Of a DNA stretch of 64,000 nucleotides, positions 32,456-45,204 are shown in pieces. The notes below the pieces were generated by a model. It had not been told where the DNA came from. It did no database searches and saw only the letters and a list, made by a program, of their open reading frames with translations. Positions within the stretch are counted from its first letter, which is position 1; each line of letters begins with the position of its first letter. Made by a program: the position numbers and the translations under genes. The stretch comes from Adenanthera pavonina (Eukaryota; Streptophyta; Magnoliopsida; Fabales; Fabaceae), in NCBI GenBank assembly GCA_026686845.1, contig JAIVEN010000018.1, positions 12,185,001-12,249,000 on the forward strand. The letters run 5' to 3'.

Positions 32456-35138
32456 ATCCTGGCTGAGGTGGAGCTGAAGTGGTAGGAATGGCATTTCGAA
32501 TGTCTTCATATGGATCAGCAACCACTTTCATGTTCATGGCCAACTGGTGGATCTGATCTTATAGATGAGCAAACTTGGCATTTTGCTCATCCCTGATGCG
32601 TAGTATGAGTGTAGACAGCCTGTCATATAACTCAATGATCTTAGTTGGCTTGGCATGAGAGGAGGGAGTAGATGGAATGTGAGCAGGTAGAGATGGAGAT
32701 GGGACAGGCTGAGAAGGCTGAGGTGTAGGTCTTGCAGGAGCCTTAGAGGTACCTTCTTGCTGTAGGGAGGCATCTTCAACAAAGAAAAGATCTTCAGATT
32801 TTCTTGCTCCCTTCCCAATCCATCTTCCTTCGTTTCTCTCAATCCTCATTCTTTGTAGCTCCTCTTCCTTAAAAATCTTAGTGGGCTTCCCTTTTCCTTT
32901 TTCAAGGTGCTGAATTCTAGCATATTGTAGAATTTCAGAAATGATTGCTGTATAGGGGAGTGTAGAGTCTTTCCTCTGATCCCTCACCTTGATCATGGAT
33001 TGGAGAATGATATGTCCCATGTTTATAAGCTTCCCACTCATGATTGCTGCCATCACATGTGCCTCTACCCTTGTGATCAGATTGAAGCTACCTCCTTTGT
33101 TGAAGATAATCCTAGACACTATTGTTGAATCAAGAAGTTTTGATGATTCCAAATCAACCTTCAAGAGCTTGGAATAAAGATATCAAAGGTGCTCAAATGA
33201 ATTCAAGTGAAGAAATTCTGGACAAATCTATGCAAGAATAGATGTAGGATGTTTAGTTATGTTTTAATTTGAGTAAAAGACTTTGATTTGGTGAAAAGAT
33301 GTTTTAAAACCTTGATTCTATGTTAAATTATGGAATATTTGAAAAATACCCACCAACAAATGAAGTTTGAAAGGTTAATACCAATCTGTCATAGTGAAAA
33401 TTTGAACTTTGACTTTGGAAATTCGAATTTCGTACTGAAACTGAAAAAGTCTGAAGAGATGCCTCTCTAATAGACGAATTTTGACTTGATAAAATTCGAA
33501 TTTTGATAAGTGTATGAAAGGAGCTTTAAGAAACAGACAAACTTTGGGTTTTGAAAATTCAAATTTCAGACAAAATGAAACTCATGAAAACTAAAGAAAT
33601 TCGTCTGAAATTATGTCAAAGTTCATCTGAAACCAAGTTTAGAATGAATTTTGAAAAATTGCTCACTGACAGATGAACTTTGAACATGAAAATTCGAATT
33701 TCAGAAACTGAGCTTGTTAGTCTGTTAAAGTGATATGTTGACATATGAATGATAGTATTTATAAATTCGAATTTTGAAGTTAATCTGAAAAGAGGTCTCT
33801 CTGACAGACGAACTTTGACAATTTGAAAATTCAAATTTTGAACTATATGAATTACTGAGCCTTGTAAACTAGCTACGGATAGATGAATTTTGGGGTTCCA
33901 AAATTCGAATTTCGAAGGCACTGTAGCAAATTGAAAATACTGTTCACACTTAACAGAAAAACTTTCTACTTGAAAATTCGTATTTCACAACATAGAAACA
34001 TTTTCAAAATATCAAAATTTGAATTTCACTTCATGATAGACGAACTTCAGGCTTTCAATGTTGAAGCTGTTAACCTTCGATTTCTGCGAAATTCGTCTGT
34101 TGACCAACCGAAATTCAAATTTCAGTATGTCAGAAGCATTAAATGTGGTTGGTTAACGGATAGTTTCTCAGAGTAACCGTTGGATAACTTCTCCAACGGA
34201 TAGATTTTGTTCCTAACGGATATTTGAGACCTAAATCTATAAATATAACATTATTTGAAGTTGTGGGTAACAATTTTAATGTTGTATATACTGAAACTCT
34301 GCCAAATCAATTACTCAAAGTCTGTTACTCTCTCACTTCAATATTTTGTACTTCAACTTTCATATTCACTATATTTAAGAGAGTTTAATCTTTGTAATCA
34401 ATCTTATCTTCATCTGGAAGATAGATTTTCTTGTAAGGGGATATCACAAGGGATTGGGAAGCACTTTGTAAGAGTACATAGAGTGATTGAGTGAAGCTCT
34501 AGAAACAGAGCAACATCTTTGTACTGAGGCATTTGCAAGAAGCCCACGGAATTCTTGCAGAATAGTGGAAAATCTCAAGTGGTGACTTGAGGACTGGACG
34601 TAGGTCAAGTGGACAGACCGAACCAGGATAAATCTCTGAGTCTTCGTCTCTTTACTGCCACCTTTACAGTTATTTAGTTATACTCTATTTTACCATCATA
34701 TATTGCTTTCTTCACCTTCTTGATATTTTGCAGAAAATTTTTAATATTCCCAATTCACCCCCCCTCTTGGGAAACCAGCTAATCTAACAACTATGTAGTG
34801 TAGGATCCTCACTTGAGCACTGAGGTCAGTGGGCTTCAGCAAATTTATGGTTGGCCTATTCTCCTTTCTTCTGAACAAAGTGTTCAGGATTGTGCTCTCC
34901 TTGTATTTCAGAAAGGGGTCACCTTCTTCATCAGCAGTCTCTGCCTCATCCATATATCCAGAAGCAGTGATGTCAATCTTAAGGCCGTCTTACCCTGGAA
35001 TTTCCAAGACTTCATTAAAAGTTTCATCTGTGAGCCAGATGGTCCTTGATCTCAGATTGACCTCCCACTTTTTCTTCTTGATGTTGTACTTCAGAGAGGC
35101 GTACCATGTCTTAACCACTTCATCATCATACCTCTCCA
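32456..35138 (-). pseudogene. inverted ORF3 N-terminal part (element A3), split by a solo LTR
   Basis: Minus-strand ORF3 from YDDEVVKTWYA (near 35095-35130) through TIWLTDETFNEVLEIPG, LFRRKENRPTINLLKPTDLS and LHYIV (34795-35060). It is interrupted by a solo LTR and then resumes SRIIFNKGGSFNLITRVEAH, INMGHIILQSMI, the coiled-coil region LSTLILRIRDEQNAKFAHL, and stops at PTTSAPPQPG against the primer site at 32455. This part and the plus-strand part (18114-18161 plus 29925-30485) cover complementary portions of one ORF3, with about 50 residues missing between them. At about 35138 similarity ends at unrelated repeat DNA. Confidence 0.8.
33123..34789 (+). repeat. solo LTR A4 (family A, 1667 bp), TSD ACTAT
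   Basis: TGTTGAATCAAG...AATCTAACA flanked by ACTAT at 33118-33122 and 34790-34794. Removing the LTR and one ACTAT restores the ORF3 reading order (LHYIV then SRIIFNKGG), which proves the boundaries. Solo LTRs arise by recombination between the two LTRs of a full element. Confidence 0.95.
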
Positions 35139-36638
35139 ATCTATTAAGGGTCAAAACTCAACTTTAACTATAATAGTTTGAGAAAAATTTACAATGCTCT
35201 TATTATATAGCTCCAATTACTTTTAAATTAGTGGCGTATTAAACTTGCGACATAAATCTTTCCATACATAGATACCACTAAATTTTTAGAGCTCTACACA
35301 ATTTTATACTGTCTTTTGAATAACTAGTACAGTGAAAATTCCAGTTTTTCCAACACCGTTTAGTTTTAACCCCTAATTTTAGAAATTCATTATAATTCGT
35401 GTGCTTCACCAATATAGGTTTTCTTTGGACCATTTTAAATCTATTTCTATCTACTTTAAGAGCATATATAATATTCATACATTTTTCAACATTTCATTCA
35501 CACAGTAGCTATATTATTGAACAAGGGTCAGAATGGCTATTTATATCCCCTAGCTTTGCAACAACATTTCATAACATATAAACATGGCCATTTCATGTTC
35601 CAAAATTATACTAAACATCATGTAAGTCCTAAAGAGACATGATGGTCTCAAGGTACAACTCACAAAAGTATACATTATTTTACATATCATTTCCATTATA
35701 AGGATCAAAGACAAGATTTTCATTTAAATCATTAACTTCTTCTTCCTTGCCTTGGTCTTCCTTGGAGGTCTTGTCATAGCTTGTGCCTAACATATTTGTC
35801 ATTTTGGAAGAGTGAGATTCAAACAATCTCAATTGCAACACTCATATATGCATGCATATTATCACATAATTCATGAAAACATCAATCATTCTCATAAAAC
35901 ATAAAATGCCATATTAATTCACTAAAATTTTAACAAAGTTTCCTCTTGTAAAATGGATATCCTGTGGACAAAACCCCTTAATTTACCCAACCAAAGTACA
36001 CACATAACATCACAACAATCATAAGGCAAGTCATTAAGTTCATAAAAATAAGATAGATTAACATTATGCAAGTATTGGGAAATTACTACCTTTGTGAATC
36101 TACTTGCTTTTCCTTTTGAGTTTCACCTCTTCCAAACACTTACACAAGCTTTCTTGAACCTAACCATAACATCAAATACCTACATAAACTATTGGTTCAT
36201 GGTAATGCTTCTTCAAGAATCAACAAAACCCTAAAATTTTATATAATTTTCCTTAAGCTCTAACTTGAAACTAACACTTGTTTCTAAGGTTTTCCACTAT
36301 GAGGAACTCATTTTTAGCATCAAAATCATGAAATTCCAACTCTCCTATTATGGCTGAAATGCATCTTAAAAGAGGGAGCACTGATTTTTTCATGCAACTA
36401 ACTTCAATCCTTCACAAAACCTTACTTTGTCAACTTGTTCAAGCTTTCTATCACATTTCTTGCATGAAAACTCAATTATTTTCACTTTCCTAACCTAAGC
36501 CAAAATTGAACTTGAGAAGAGGAAGGAGAGAACTCCATGAAATTAAACCAAACTACTTGCTCAAATCATAAAAAAACTTACCAGAAAACTTGAGCTTCAA
36601 CCTTCAAGTTTTTGCTTCTCTTTTCCTCACCTTCTTTG
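35139..36638. repeat. degenerate non-coding repeat, gypsy-LTR-like family C, unit 1
   Basis: No coding capacity. It shares ordered blocks with 37560-40675 and 43490-45200: 'ggtcaaaactcaacttta', 'atatagctccaattac', a block around 'catatttgtcattttggaa', 'tttccactatgaggaactc', and 'cttttcctcaccttctttg'. Its class is inferred only from the TGTAACA-type ends in the family. Confidence 0.5.
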
Positions 36639-37560
36639 TAACACCTTATTTTTGGGCCATGATTCCCATGATTAACACCTTATTAGAGTCCATTTATACC
36701 ATTTAATAAGCTTGAATCACTTGAAGGACTAAAATAAAAAAATTAATTTTTTGAGTTACTGTTCATTTGGTAAGTCCATTTTTCCTGGTGAACTTTGAAA
36801 AATCATAACTAAATCTAGAAAAATCTTATGGAGATGATTCATATCTCTAAAAATAGCTTAAAAATTTCTCTATGTGAGACAAATATGAAACAAAACTTTA
36901 ATCATGCCAATTAATACAATATTTAGCATAAATTTTATTGTTCATGTAGTCATTTTACAACTTTTCAAGAATTTGACCTTAATTTTAAAAAATTCTCATC
37001 ACATTCTAACCTGCACCAATTCATGCATTTTTTATATCATTTTAAAGCTATACATGTCTACTTTCTATGCATATTTATCTTGTATATTTATTTTGTAACA
37101 CCTTGGTCTCATATATAATGTCCCATTTGCTATAGTATTTCTAATATCTAATTAAACCATTTTAGAAACTTGAATCATCATAGGGTCCAAAATAGAAAAA
37201 GTAAAAAAAATGAATTTACTATTCATTTGGAACCCATTTTTCTGGTTGAATTTTGAAAAATCATAACTAAATTTAGAAAAATTATATCAATGTGATTCAA
37301 GTCTCTAAAACATTCCCTACATAGAAAAAATAAGAAACTCAAATTTTATTTGGCCAATTCATACAATTTATTGCTCAAACCCTGTACAAATGGTCAAAAA
37401 TAGTGCCCAGGTTTTTTTCTCCTTAACTTTGAAAATTTATTTCACATTCTATATTGAGCCAAATCATGCATACTTTACATCGTTGGAAAGCTCTACATAT
37501 CCAATTTAAACTATATTTATCATATACATTTATTCAACTACAACAGAGGATGACATCATT
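36639..37560. repeat. two tandem ~455-bp units starting TGTAACACC (family C)
   Basis: Unit a starts TGTAACACCTTATTTTTGG at 36639. Unit b starts TGTAACACCTTGGTCTCAT at about 37094. Both share the ordered blocks 'ttgaatca', 'ggactaaaa', 'attcatttgg', 'aatcataactaaat' and 'gattcaagtctctaaaa'. A third relative is at 12640-13153. TGTAACA is a common 5' end of plant gypsy (chromovirus) LTRs. No protein is encoded. Confidence 0.5.
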
Positions 37561-38469
37561 TTAAACCACTAAGGATTAGAATATAACTTCTACTAGAACA
37601 ATTTTGGAAAAACAAGCAATTCTCTCATTATATAACTATAATTGCCTCAAACTAGTGGCATAATGAACTGAAAACACAGATACTTTCATCAATGTAAACC
37701 AGTTAATTTTTGGAGCTTTACACTATTTTATACTGCCTTTTACATTAAAAGATACTTACAATAAAAATTTGTAGTTTTCACACCATTATCTAGTTTTGAC
37801 CCTCAAATTCAAAAGTACACTGTAAATCATATATATGCCCAATCTAGATGCTCTTTGTCTTGTTGAAAAGCTTTCTCTGTCTATTTTCAGAGCATATACA
37901 ATATGTATACTAAGTAATAGGGTACCTCTACTTCTTTCATGACTGGTCAACTTGGACAAATTTGCATTTTAAACTTTCAAACCATTACCATACATAATAC
38001 ACATGGCTCATATTTGTCCAATGCTTGTTCATAACATTACAAGAGACACAAAAGAACATAATTACAGAGATACAAGCCTCATAAATCTTCATGTAATATT
38101 ACATAAAATTCTCCAAAATACACATTCATAGCTTGAACTATTGAAGCAAGTATTAATTTCTTTTTTATCCTCCTTAGCTCTTGGACTCCCTTGACATATC
38201 TTGAACCTAGTATTTGGGTACTTGAGGGGATGAGATTATGACAATCTTAGTAGTAAGTTACATTCCATACAATTATGTCATCACATAAACTTACATTTGA
38301 TCACATTTATTCACATTAATCACATTTAAACAATAAATTGCCACATTGGTCATAAAAATTTTGGTAGCATAACGGCTTAGAAAATGAGCATCATAATTAA
38401 TAAAACCCCTCATTTTACAGCCAAAATCAATCAAAGAAATCACAATTATAATATGGCAGCATAATTTAC
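37561..38469. repeat. family C degenerate repeat, unit 2 (left part)
   Basis: Non-coding, colinear with 35150-36040 and 43490-44390. It is interrupted at about 38470 by an unrelated insertion and resumes at about 40140. Confidence 0.45.
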
Positions 38470-40139
38470 GTTGGAAACTCAGTACACGTGCAGTGGATAA
38501 CAACATCGAGATTCCTACCATGGATCTGTCAATGTTGTTTAAATCGAGATGTAGAAGAAAATTTTGCCTTTGGCATGTGTCTTTTCAAGTTCTTCTTCTA
38601 CCATCGGACTCTAGGAATTCATGCATCTGATCAGCTTTCTTTAGTGGGTATCCACACAAACGATGAGTCCAACTCAAACAACTTTTTAGCATCTCTGTTT
38701 ACAAACATCCATACGCTTTCTTTGTGCATCCATATGTTCTCTCTGTTCGTCCGTACACTTTCTCTCTCTAAGTGTATGGCCGTTCTATCTCTAGGATGAG
38801 TGGAGTCACTCTCTTGATTCTATATATAATAACCATAATCTATATCAATATATAAATAGAGTTTATTATTTGATTAATTTAAATCAAATATTTAAATTAA
38901 ATCAAATGTTAATTAGATAGATTAGTTTAAATTTAAATATGCCTAATAGATTAAATCTAAACTAACTTTTTAATTTAAATTCAGAATCAAATCTAAATCA
39001 AATTCAAATTATTAGTTTAAATTTAAATCTATCACATAGAATTAAATTTAAAACTAACTCATTTAAATTAATTTAAATGTTATATATATATTTCAAAATA
39101 TTTAATATATCAAATACATATATATATATAATATATCAAACATATATATATTTCAAATTTTATAAAATATATATATCAAATATATATATACATTTATTTA
39201 TAAAATTCATACACCCTAAATTGAATGTTAAATTCATTGAATCTAGACACATATTAGATACAATGAATCTGGACATTCTAGCTCGAGTTAGTCCATTCTT
39301 ATATGAAATCTTGCAGGTCCATATGATATTGGCAGTGGGCTAATGACACTATTGGATCCACAAGTCACAGGTGGCCTCTAGTAAGACATTGTGACTACCC
39401 AAATCATATAAGATTGGTGATCCGATGCAACCTATCATATGAGCTTATCATATCCCTTTTATCTCATGATATATAGGTCAAGCATGAGGCATGAAAATGC
39501 CATCCTCATCATACTCGACCATCACTTTCTCAATCTTCGAGCAAACTGACAAAACAAATGAAAACTCTTCCATTTGAGCACAACCATGTATTTCTCAATC
39601 TCACTCATTGAGGGGCCCAGATATATCTCTTGATTAATTAGAGGGACAAATTCCATCTTGACCATGTATCTTCCTCTACATAAATTCCACTATGCCCAAT
39701 CATAGCATTTATAATCTCCCGATTAAAGGTGACTTTTGACTATGTCAAAGTACAGTGTTCCCATGTAGGAAGCCATGGTGATCTTAGGTCTGAGGGCTCA
39801 GTGACACGGTTATATATATGAGATAAGATTATGACTTGATCCATGAAGCTATCTCATGACAGGTTAATTCAGCGCTTGTTCCCTAACCAGTATTCATGAT
39901 TTTGATTTGTATCTTAATACATAATTAATCCATAATTATCAATCAAAATCATACTAGTCTTAGTTCATCATTGTTCCTACAAAGATGAATAACTAGGGGC
40001 ATTTAGGATAAAATGATTTATCTAGGGATATTATTATAAAGAAAAATATGCAAATAATATAATAATGTAAAAAGAAAAACACCTTCATTTTCATAATGAA
40101 GTACAATGTTCATAATACAATGATTAACCTAGGGCACAA
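38470..40139. mobile_element. unclassified insertion within family C repeat
   Basis: About 1.7 kb unlike families A, B or C. It contains a very AT-rich part with a duplicated ~80-base motif around 'agtttaaatttaaat' (38925-39060), TA-rich runs (39080-39200), and then a more complex stretch at 39270-39880 ('gggctcagtgacacgg'). This kind of composition is typical of an LTR of another copia group, but I could not fix TG/CA ends or a target duplication. Boundaries are approximate (±40). No ORF with a recognisable product. Confidence 0.35.
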
Positions 40140-40675
40140 TCTTCAACAATTTAATCATAGAAAGACAATGAAAGGATATAAAGCTAGAATATAAAACTTA
40201 GCTACCTCTTGATGTACCACTTGTACCACTTAGCTTTCCTCATGAAACTAATTATTCCAATAGCTTTCTCAAGCTTACTCAAGTCCCTAAACATCATTAA
40301 ACACTTGCTTAATCTACTAATTCCATGGCTAATCACATAAAGCTTCCATGAAACCCTAAAAACTCAAACTTTCTATCTTAAGTTTAATCTTTAACCCAAC
40401 ACTTACCTTTAAGGTTTTTCATTATAGGGAATTCATTTTTAGCATCAAATCAATGGTATTACCACTCTAAAATGGCCTTTTATACATACCAAAATTCTAC
40501 CCTCTTGAGAAAAGGTTGGGTTTTCTCAGAACTTACTTCAAAATATATCTATCTTGCTTTCCCTTATAACATGCTTTCTCATGATTTGGTTGGTTTAAAA
40601 ACATCATCCCACCCCAAATCAAGCCTTGAATGAAACTGTACAGAGGTTGGAGAAGAGAGAATTGCAAGTGAACTA
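40140..40675. repeat. family C repeat, unit 2 (middle part)
   Basis: Colinear with 36080-36500 and 44400-44760 ('agctacctcttgatg', 'tttttcattatagggaat', 'tagcatcaaatcaatgg'). Ends at the solo LTR at 40676. Confidence 0.45.
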
Positions 40676-42522
40676 TGTTAGCAAGGCTGACTTCCCAAGA
40701 GGGGGGGTGAATTAGGAAGATTGAAATTTTTCTGCACAAAGTCAAATGGGTGAAGAAAGTAAAGTGTAATAAAGCAATGTATAAACAGAGTAAACTGAAA
40801 AGTAATAATAGAGAGAAGAACACTCAGTAATTTATCCTGGTTCGGTCTATCCACTTGACCTACATCCAGTCCCCAAGACACCTCTTGAGATTTTTCCACT
40901 ATACAACAAGAATTCAACGGGCTTCTTGCTAATGCCTCAGTACAACGAGTATGCTCTGTTTTCTGGAGCTTTCTCAATCTCTCTAAGCACTTCTACAATG
41001 TGCTTCCCAATCCTCTTGTGATTTTCCCTCACAAGTAAATCTATCTTTCAGATGAAGAGTAGATTATTTACAAAGATATAACTCTCTTGAATAGAGTAGA
41101 TATGAAGGTTAAAGTACAGATATTGAAGTTAGAGGGTAAAAGCTCTTGAGAAGAAGATTTGGCAGAAATTCGGTATATACAAGTTTGATTCATTACCCAC
41201 AACTTCAAATGATGTTGTATTTATAGATTTAGGTTCCAACTATTCGTTAGAGACAAAATCTATCCGTTGGGGAAATTATCCAACGGTTATCCTGAAAAAC
41301 TATCCGTTAACCAACCGTATTTAATGCTTCTGACATACTGAAATTCGAATTTTGGTTGGTCAACAGACGAATTTCGAAGGAACCGAAGGTTAAAGCTTCC
41401 AACGTTACAGCACGAAGTTCATCTGTTCATGAAGTGAAATTCGAATGTTGAAACTTGTAAAATGTTATCACGTTGTGACATACGAATTTTCAAGAAGAAA
41501 GTTTTTCAGTTAAGTATGAACAGTATTTTCAATTTTCTACAGTGCCCTCGAAATTCAAATTTTGGAAGCCCAAAATTCGTCTATTCCCAGTACGTTCAAG
41601 GAGGCACAGTAGTTTACTTTCTTCGAAATTCGAATGTTGAAAGAGGGAAGTTCGTCTGTCAGAGAGAATCTTTTCAGACTAACTTCAACATTCGAAGTTA
41701 CAAAACTCTGTCATTCATATGTCAACATTTCATTCCAACAGACTCACACCCTTGGCTTCTGAAATTTGAATTTTAATGTTCAAAGTTCGTCTGACAGAAA
41801 GCAGTTTTGAAACTTAAATTATTCTTGATCTCAGATGAACTTTAACATTATTTCAGATGAATTTCTTCCATTTTCATAAGTTGTGTTTTGTTTGAAATTC
41901 GAATTTTGAAGACTCAAAGTTCGTCTGTTTCAAAGAAGCTTCTTTCAGACATATGAAAATTCGAATGTTGGAAAGCCAAAGTTCGTCTGTCAGATAGTAT
42001 ATTTGAAACTCAATTTCATCTTGATTTCAGATGAACTTTAACATTATTTCAGATGAATTTCTTTGGTTTTCTCAAACTGCATTTTATTTGAAATTCAAAT
42101 TTTGAAAACTTGAAGTTCGTCTGACACAAAAGGCTTCTTTTAGACTTATATGAAAATTCAAATTTTAGGGAACCAAAATTCTTCTGACAGAGAGACATCT
42201 CTTCAGACTTGTTCAGTTTTAGCTCGAAATTCGAATTTCCAAAGGCAAAGTTCGAATTTCCCATCTGACAGTTCAGTTTAAACTTTTCAAACTTCGTCTG
42301 TTTGTGGGTATTTTTCAAATGAGTCATAAAATCAAGGTTTAAAAACATCTTTTCTTTAAATCAAAAGCTTTTACCCATTCATAACTAAAGTTAAAGATCC
42401 TACAGTAGATCTAGCAGCAATTACTTAGAAATCCTTCACTTGAAACACTTTGAGCTCCTTTGATATCTTCAATCCAAGCTCTTGTATACTGGCTTGAAAT
42501 CATTAAAACTCTTGATTCAACA
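40676..42522 (-). repeat. solo LTR A5 (family A, 1847 bp), TSD AACTA
   Basis: TGTTAGCAAGGC...GATTCAACA with AACTA at 40671-40675 and 42523-42527. It belongs to the longer subfamily with the A2 and A7 LTRs (GCAAGGCTGACTTCCC end). Extra U3 modules explain the greater length. No PBS or polypurine tract adjoins either end, so it is a solo LTR. Confidence 0.95.
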
Positions 42523-45204
42523 AACTATTTCAAACTACTAAATAATTATGCTAGAATACTCAGAAATCACAATAGAAGCACTTACCAATTTTCTTAAATT
42601 TTCTTCCTATTTTCTTCTATTTTTCTTGCTTCCTCACATATCCTTCTCTTGCTCACCACTTGTTACACTCTCTCTCCCTCTTTTCTCAAGTGCTTCTATG
42701 TGCAAATGGTGTGGAGGGGTATTTATAATGTGCTTAACTCTAGTTACTTGCTTGGGTTAGCTTACTTTGCCACTTATAGTTAATTAACTTCGGTTAATCT
42801 TTTCTTGGCCACCAAGTCCTCAATTTGGTCACATGGTTGATGAGTTGGTGCCATTCTAGTGGGGGTTTATCTCCAAAATACTGCATACTTTTTCCAAGCC
42901 AGTAATACCTTTTGTTGGTTACTTTATACTTAACCGGTAGAGTTACTTTTTGTAATATAAAATTATTTTATGAATACAGGATTAAAGTAAAGTTATATCT
43001 GGGATTGATTTATTATCATGTCTCCTAAAAGCTCTTTTTGTGTTGCCCAACTACTTTACTATCTGCCTTTTTGCTTTTTACAGAGCTAAAAGCACCTTTA
43101 TGAGTATGAAGCTACTTTTTAACCTTTAGCACTAATTATTTCTTCATTCTTAATCATTTAACATCAATAACATATACCATTGGGCTCGTCTTATCGAGAC
43201 CTTCATTTTGACAATAATTTTACACGTTTACAAAATTACCCTAACTCGAGGCAAAATTATAATTTTAAATTATTCGAGTCATTAGCTGTAATTTTTTCCC
43301 AAACTATTGACTTTTTACTCTTAGGGGTTAAAACTGTATTTATCTTTATTTTTAGGGGAAAATGTAATTTTCTTATTTTTCAAGAGAAAAATGACATCTT
43401 TGCCCTTTTTCACACATAACGATATATCTCTACTTTTTCCAATTCCTTATGGATCTTTTGATATATAGCCTTTTAGGGATGTTACATATTCTACTAGAGC
43501 ATAGCATAACACTTTCTTGAATCATTAAAGGTCAAAACTTAACTTTTACTGGAACAGTTTTAGGAAAACTTACATATCTTTTCTTATATAGCTCCATTAC
43601 CTCCAAATTAGTAGCATATCATTTCTAAGACATATATCTTTTCATACATATAAACTACTGAATTTTTTAACACAATTTTATGCTACCTTTTAAAATATGC
43701 ATTACCTATGGTACTTATGGTAAAAACTTGCAGTTTTCTCAATTCTGTCCAGTTCTGAACCATATCTTTAAAAATTCACTATAAATCATGTACTTAGCCA
43801 AATTGAGTGATCTTTGACTCTTTAAAAAGTTTATTTTATCTACTTTTAGAATATATATACTACTTATGTGACATACCTTGTCTTAGGTGAATAGTGCCTA
43901 AGTTTCTATTAGGATATTCAAAATGAATCTTTCTATTCATAACTTAGCAAAATGTGCTTCATAACATAGTTACATCATCACTCATTGTTCTAAATCCATA
44001 TATAACATCACAAGAGGACTTAAAGGAACATGAACATGTATAAATATAGAATTTACATCTCAAACATATCTTGATACATTATTTCATAACTTAGCATTAT
44101 AACTTGTAAAATCAAGTTATTTATCACTATCTTCTTCATTCCTCTTGCTCTCTCCTTGGCCTCTTCTATGACTTGTCCCTAGCATATTAGTCATTTGGAA
44201 GAGAGAGATTTAAAAAATCTCAGTAGCATTACCATCATACAATTATATCATCACAATTGTCATGGAAACATCAAGAAAACATCATCTAACACTTTCAAAC
44301 ATATTATGCCATATAATTTCATAAAAATCTTGGTAGAGTTTCCTTTTAGATTTTGGACATCTCAAGGTCACAAAACCCTTCAAAACAAACAAACAAACAA
44401 ACATATGGTAAAGCATAAAATTTATAGAAATCAAATATGATAATATAGTGCTATAAAGCTACCTTATGCTTCCGCTTGCTTTTCCCATGATTTCACCCCT
44501 TCCAAGAGCTTGCTTAGGCTTTCTCAATCCTAAGCACAACATTATATAAACATTTAAGCCACTAATTCAATGACTTCCTTCACAAAGTACTCACTAAACC
44601 CTTAAAAACCAACATAGTCTATCTTTGTATCTTTTATGAAACTCATACTTGTTCTTAAGGTTTTTCATCATGGGAAACCCATTTTTGGCATATCCATGAA
44701 ATTCCCACTCTAAGACAGCCTACTAGACTGGCCAAAATTCATAGAAAAAGAGGAAAAATGATTTGCTTCCAAAATACTTAAAACTATCCATGAAAACTTG
44801 CTTTAGTACTAGTTTAAGCTTTCTCCAAGGTCTATTGTGCAAAAACTCATCTCTTGTTCAAGCTATGTTATGGCCAAAATTCATGGAGGGAGAAGGAAGA
44901 AGATGACTCCATGAATACACCTTAAACCATGAGAAAACATAAGCTTAAGACCATAGAATCTTACCTTTGATCTTGATTCTCCAAACTTCAAGTTCCTTGC
45001 TTCCTTTTTGTCTTCTCCTTTTCTCTCTTTTCTCTCACAACTTGGAGCTCTTGATCTACAAATTTTATAGCTTTTTACTCACTTAAACACCTTCACCCAA
45101 GTCTTAGAGGAGAGAGATCTAATGAATGAATAGTAACTTGGTTAATTTGCCAACTTGAGTAAACTTTAATGAAATATTATCTAATAATCATTTAAATAAA
45201 TTTC
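42523..45204. repeat. family C repeat, end of unit 2 and start of unit 3
   Basis: 42528-43486 ends AGGGATGTTACA (minus strand TGTAACATCCC), which resembles a gypsy LTR terminus. Unit 3 then starts at about 43487 and repeats the order seen at 35150 and 37570. A 'caaacaaacaaacaaac' microsatellite is at 44386-44401. A short reading frame starting MLGTS appears in two copies but is not conserved beyond that. No gene. Confidence 0.45.

Noticed and set aside
35708..35800. Small minus-strand ORF starting MLGTS in family C, with a counterpart near 44110-44190
   Set aside because: Only the first five residues agree. The rest diverges with no frame conservation, so it looks like chance within a repeat.
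38488..38799. 103-codon plus-strand frame as a possible host gene
   Set aside because: Low-complexity Ser/Phe/Leu-rich product in repeat DNA, no domain and no splice or promoter context.
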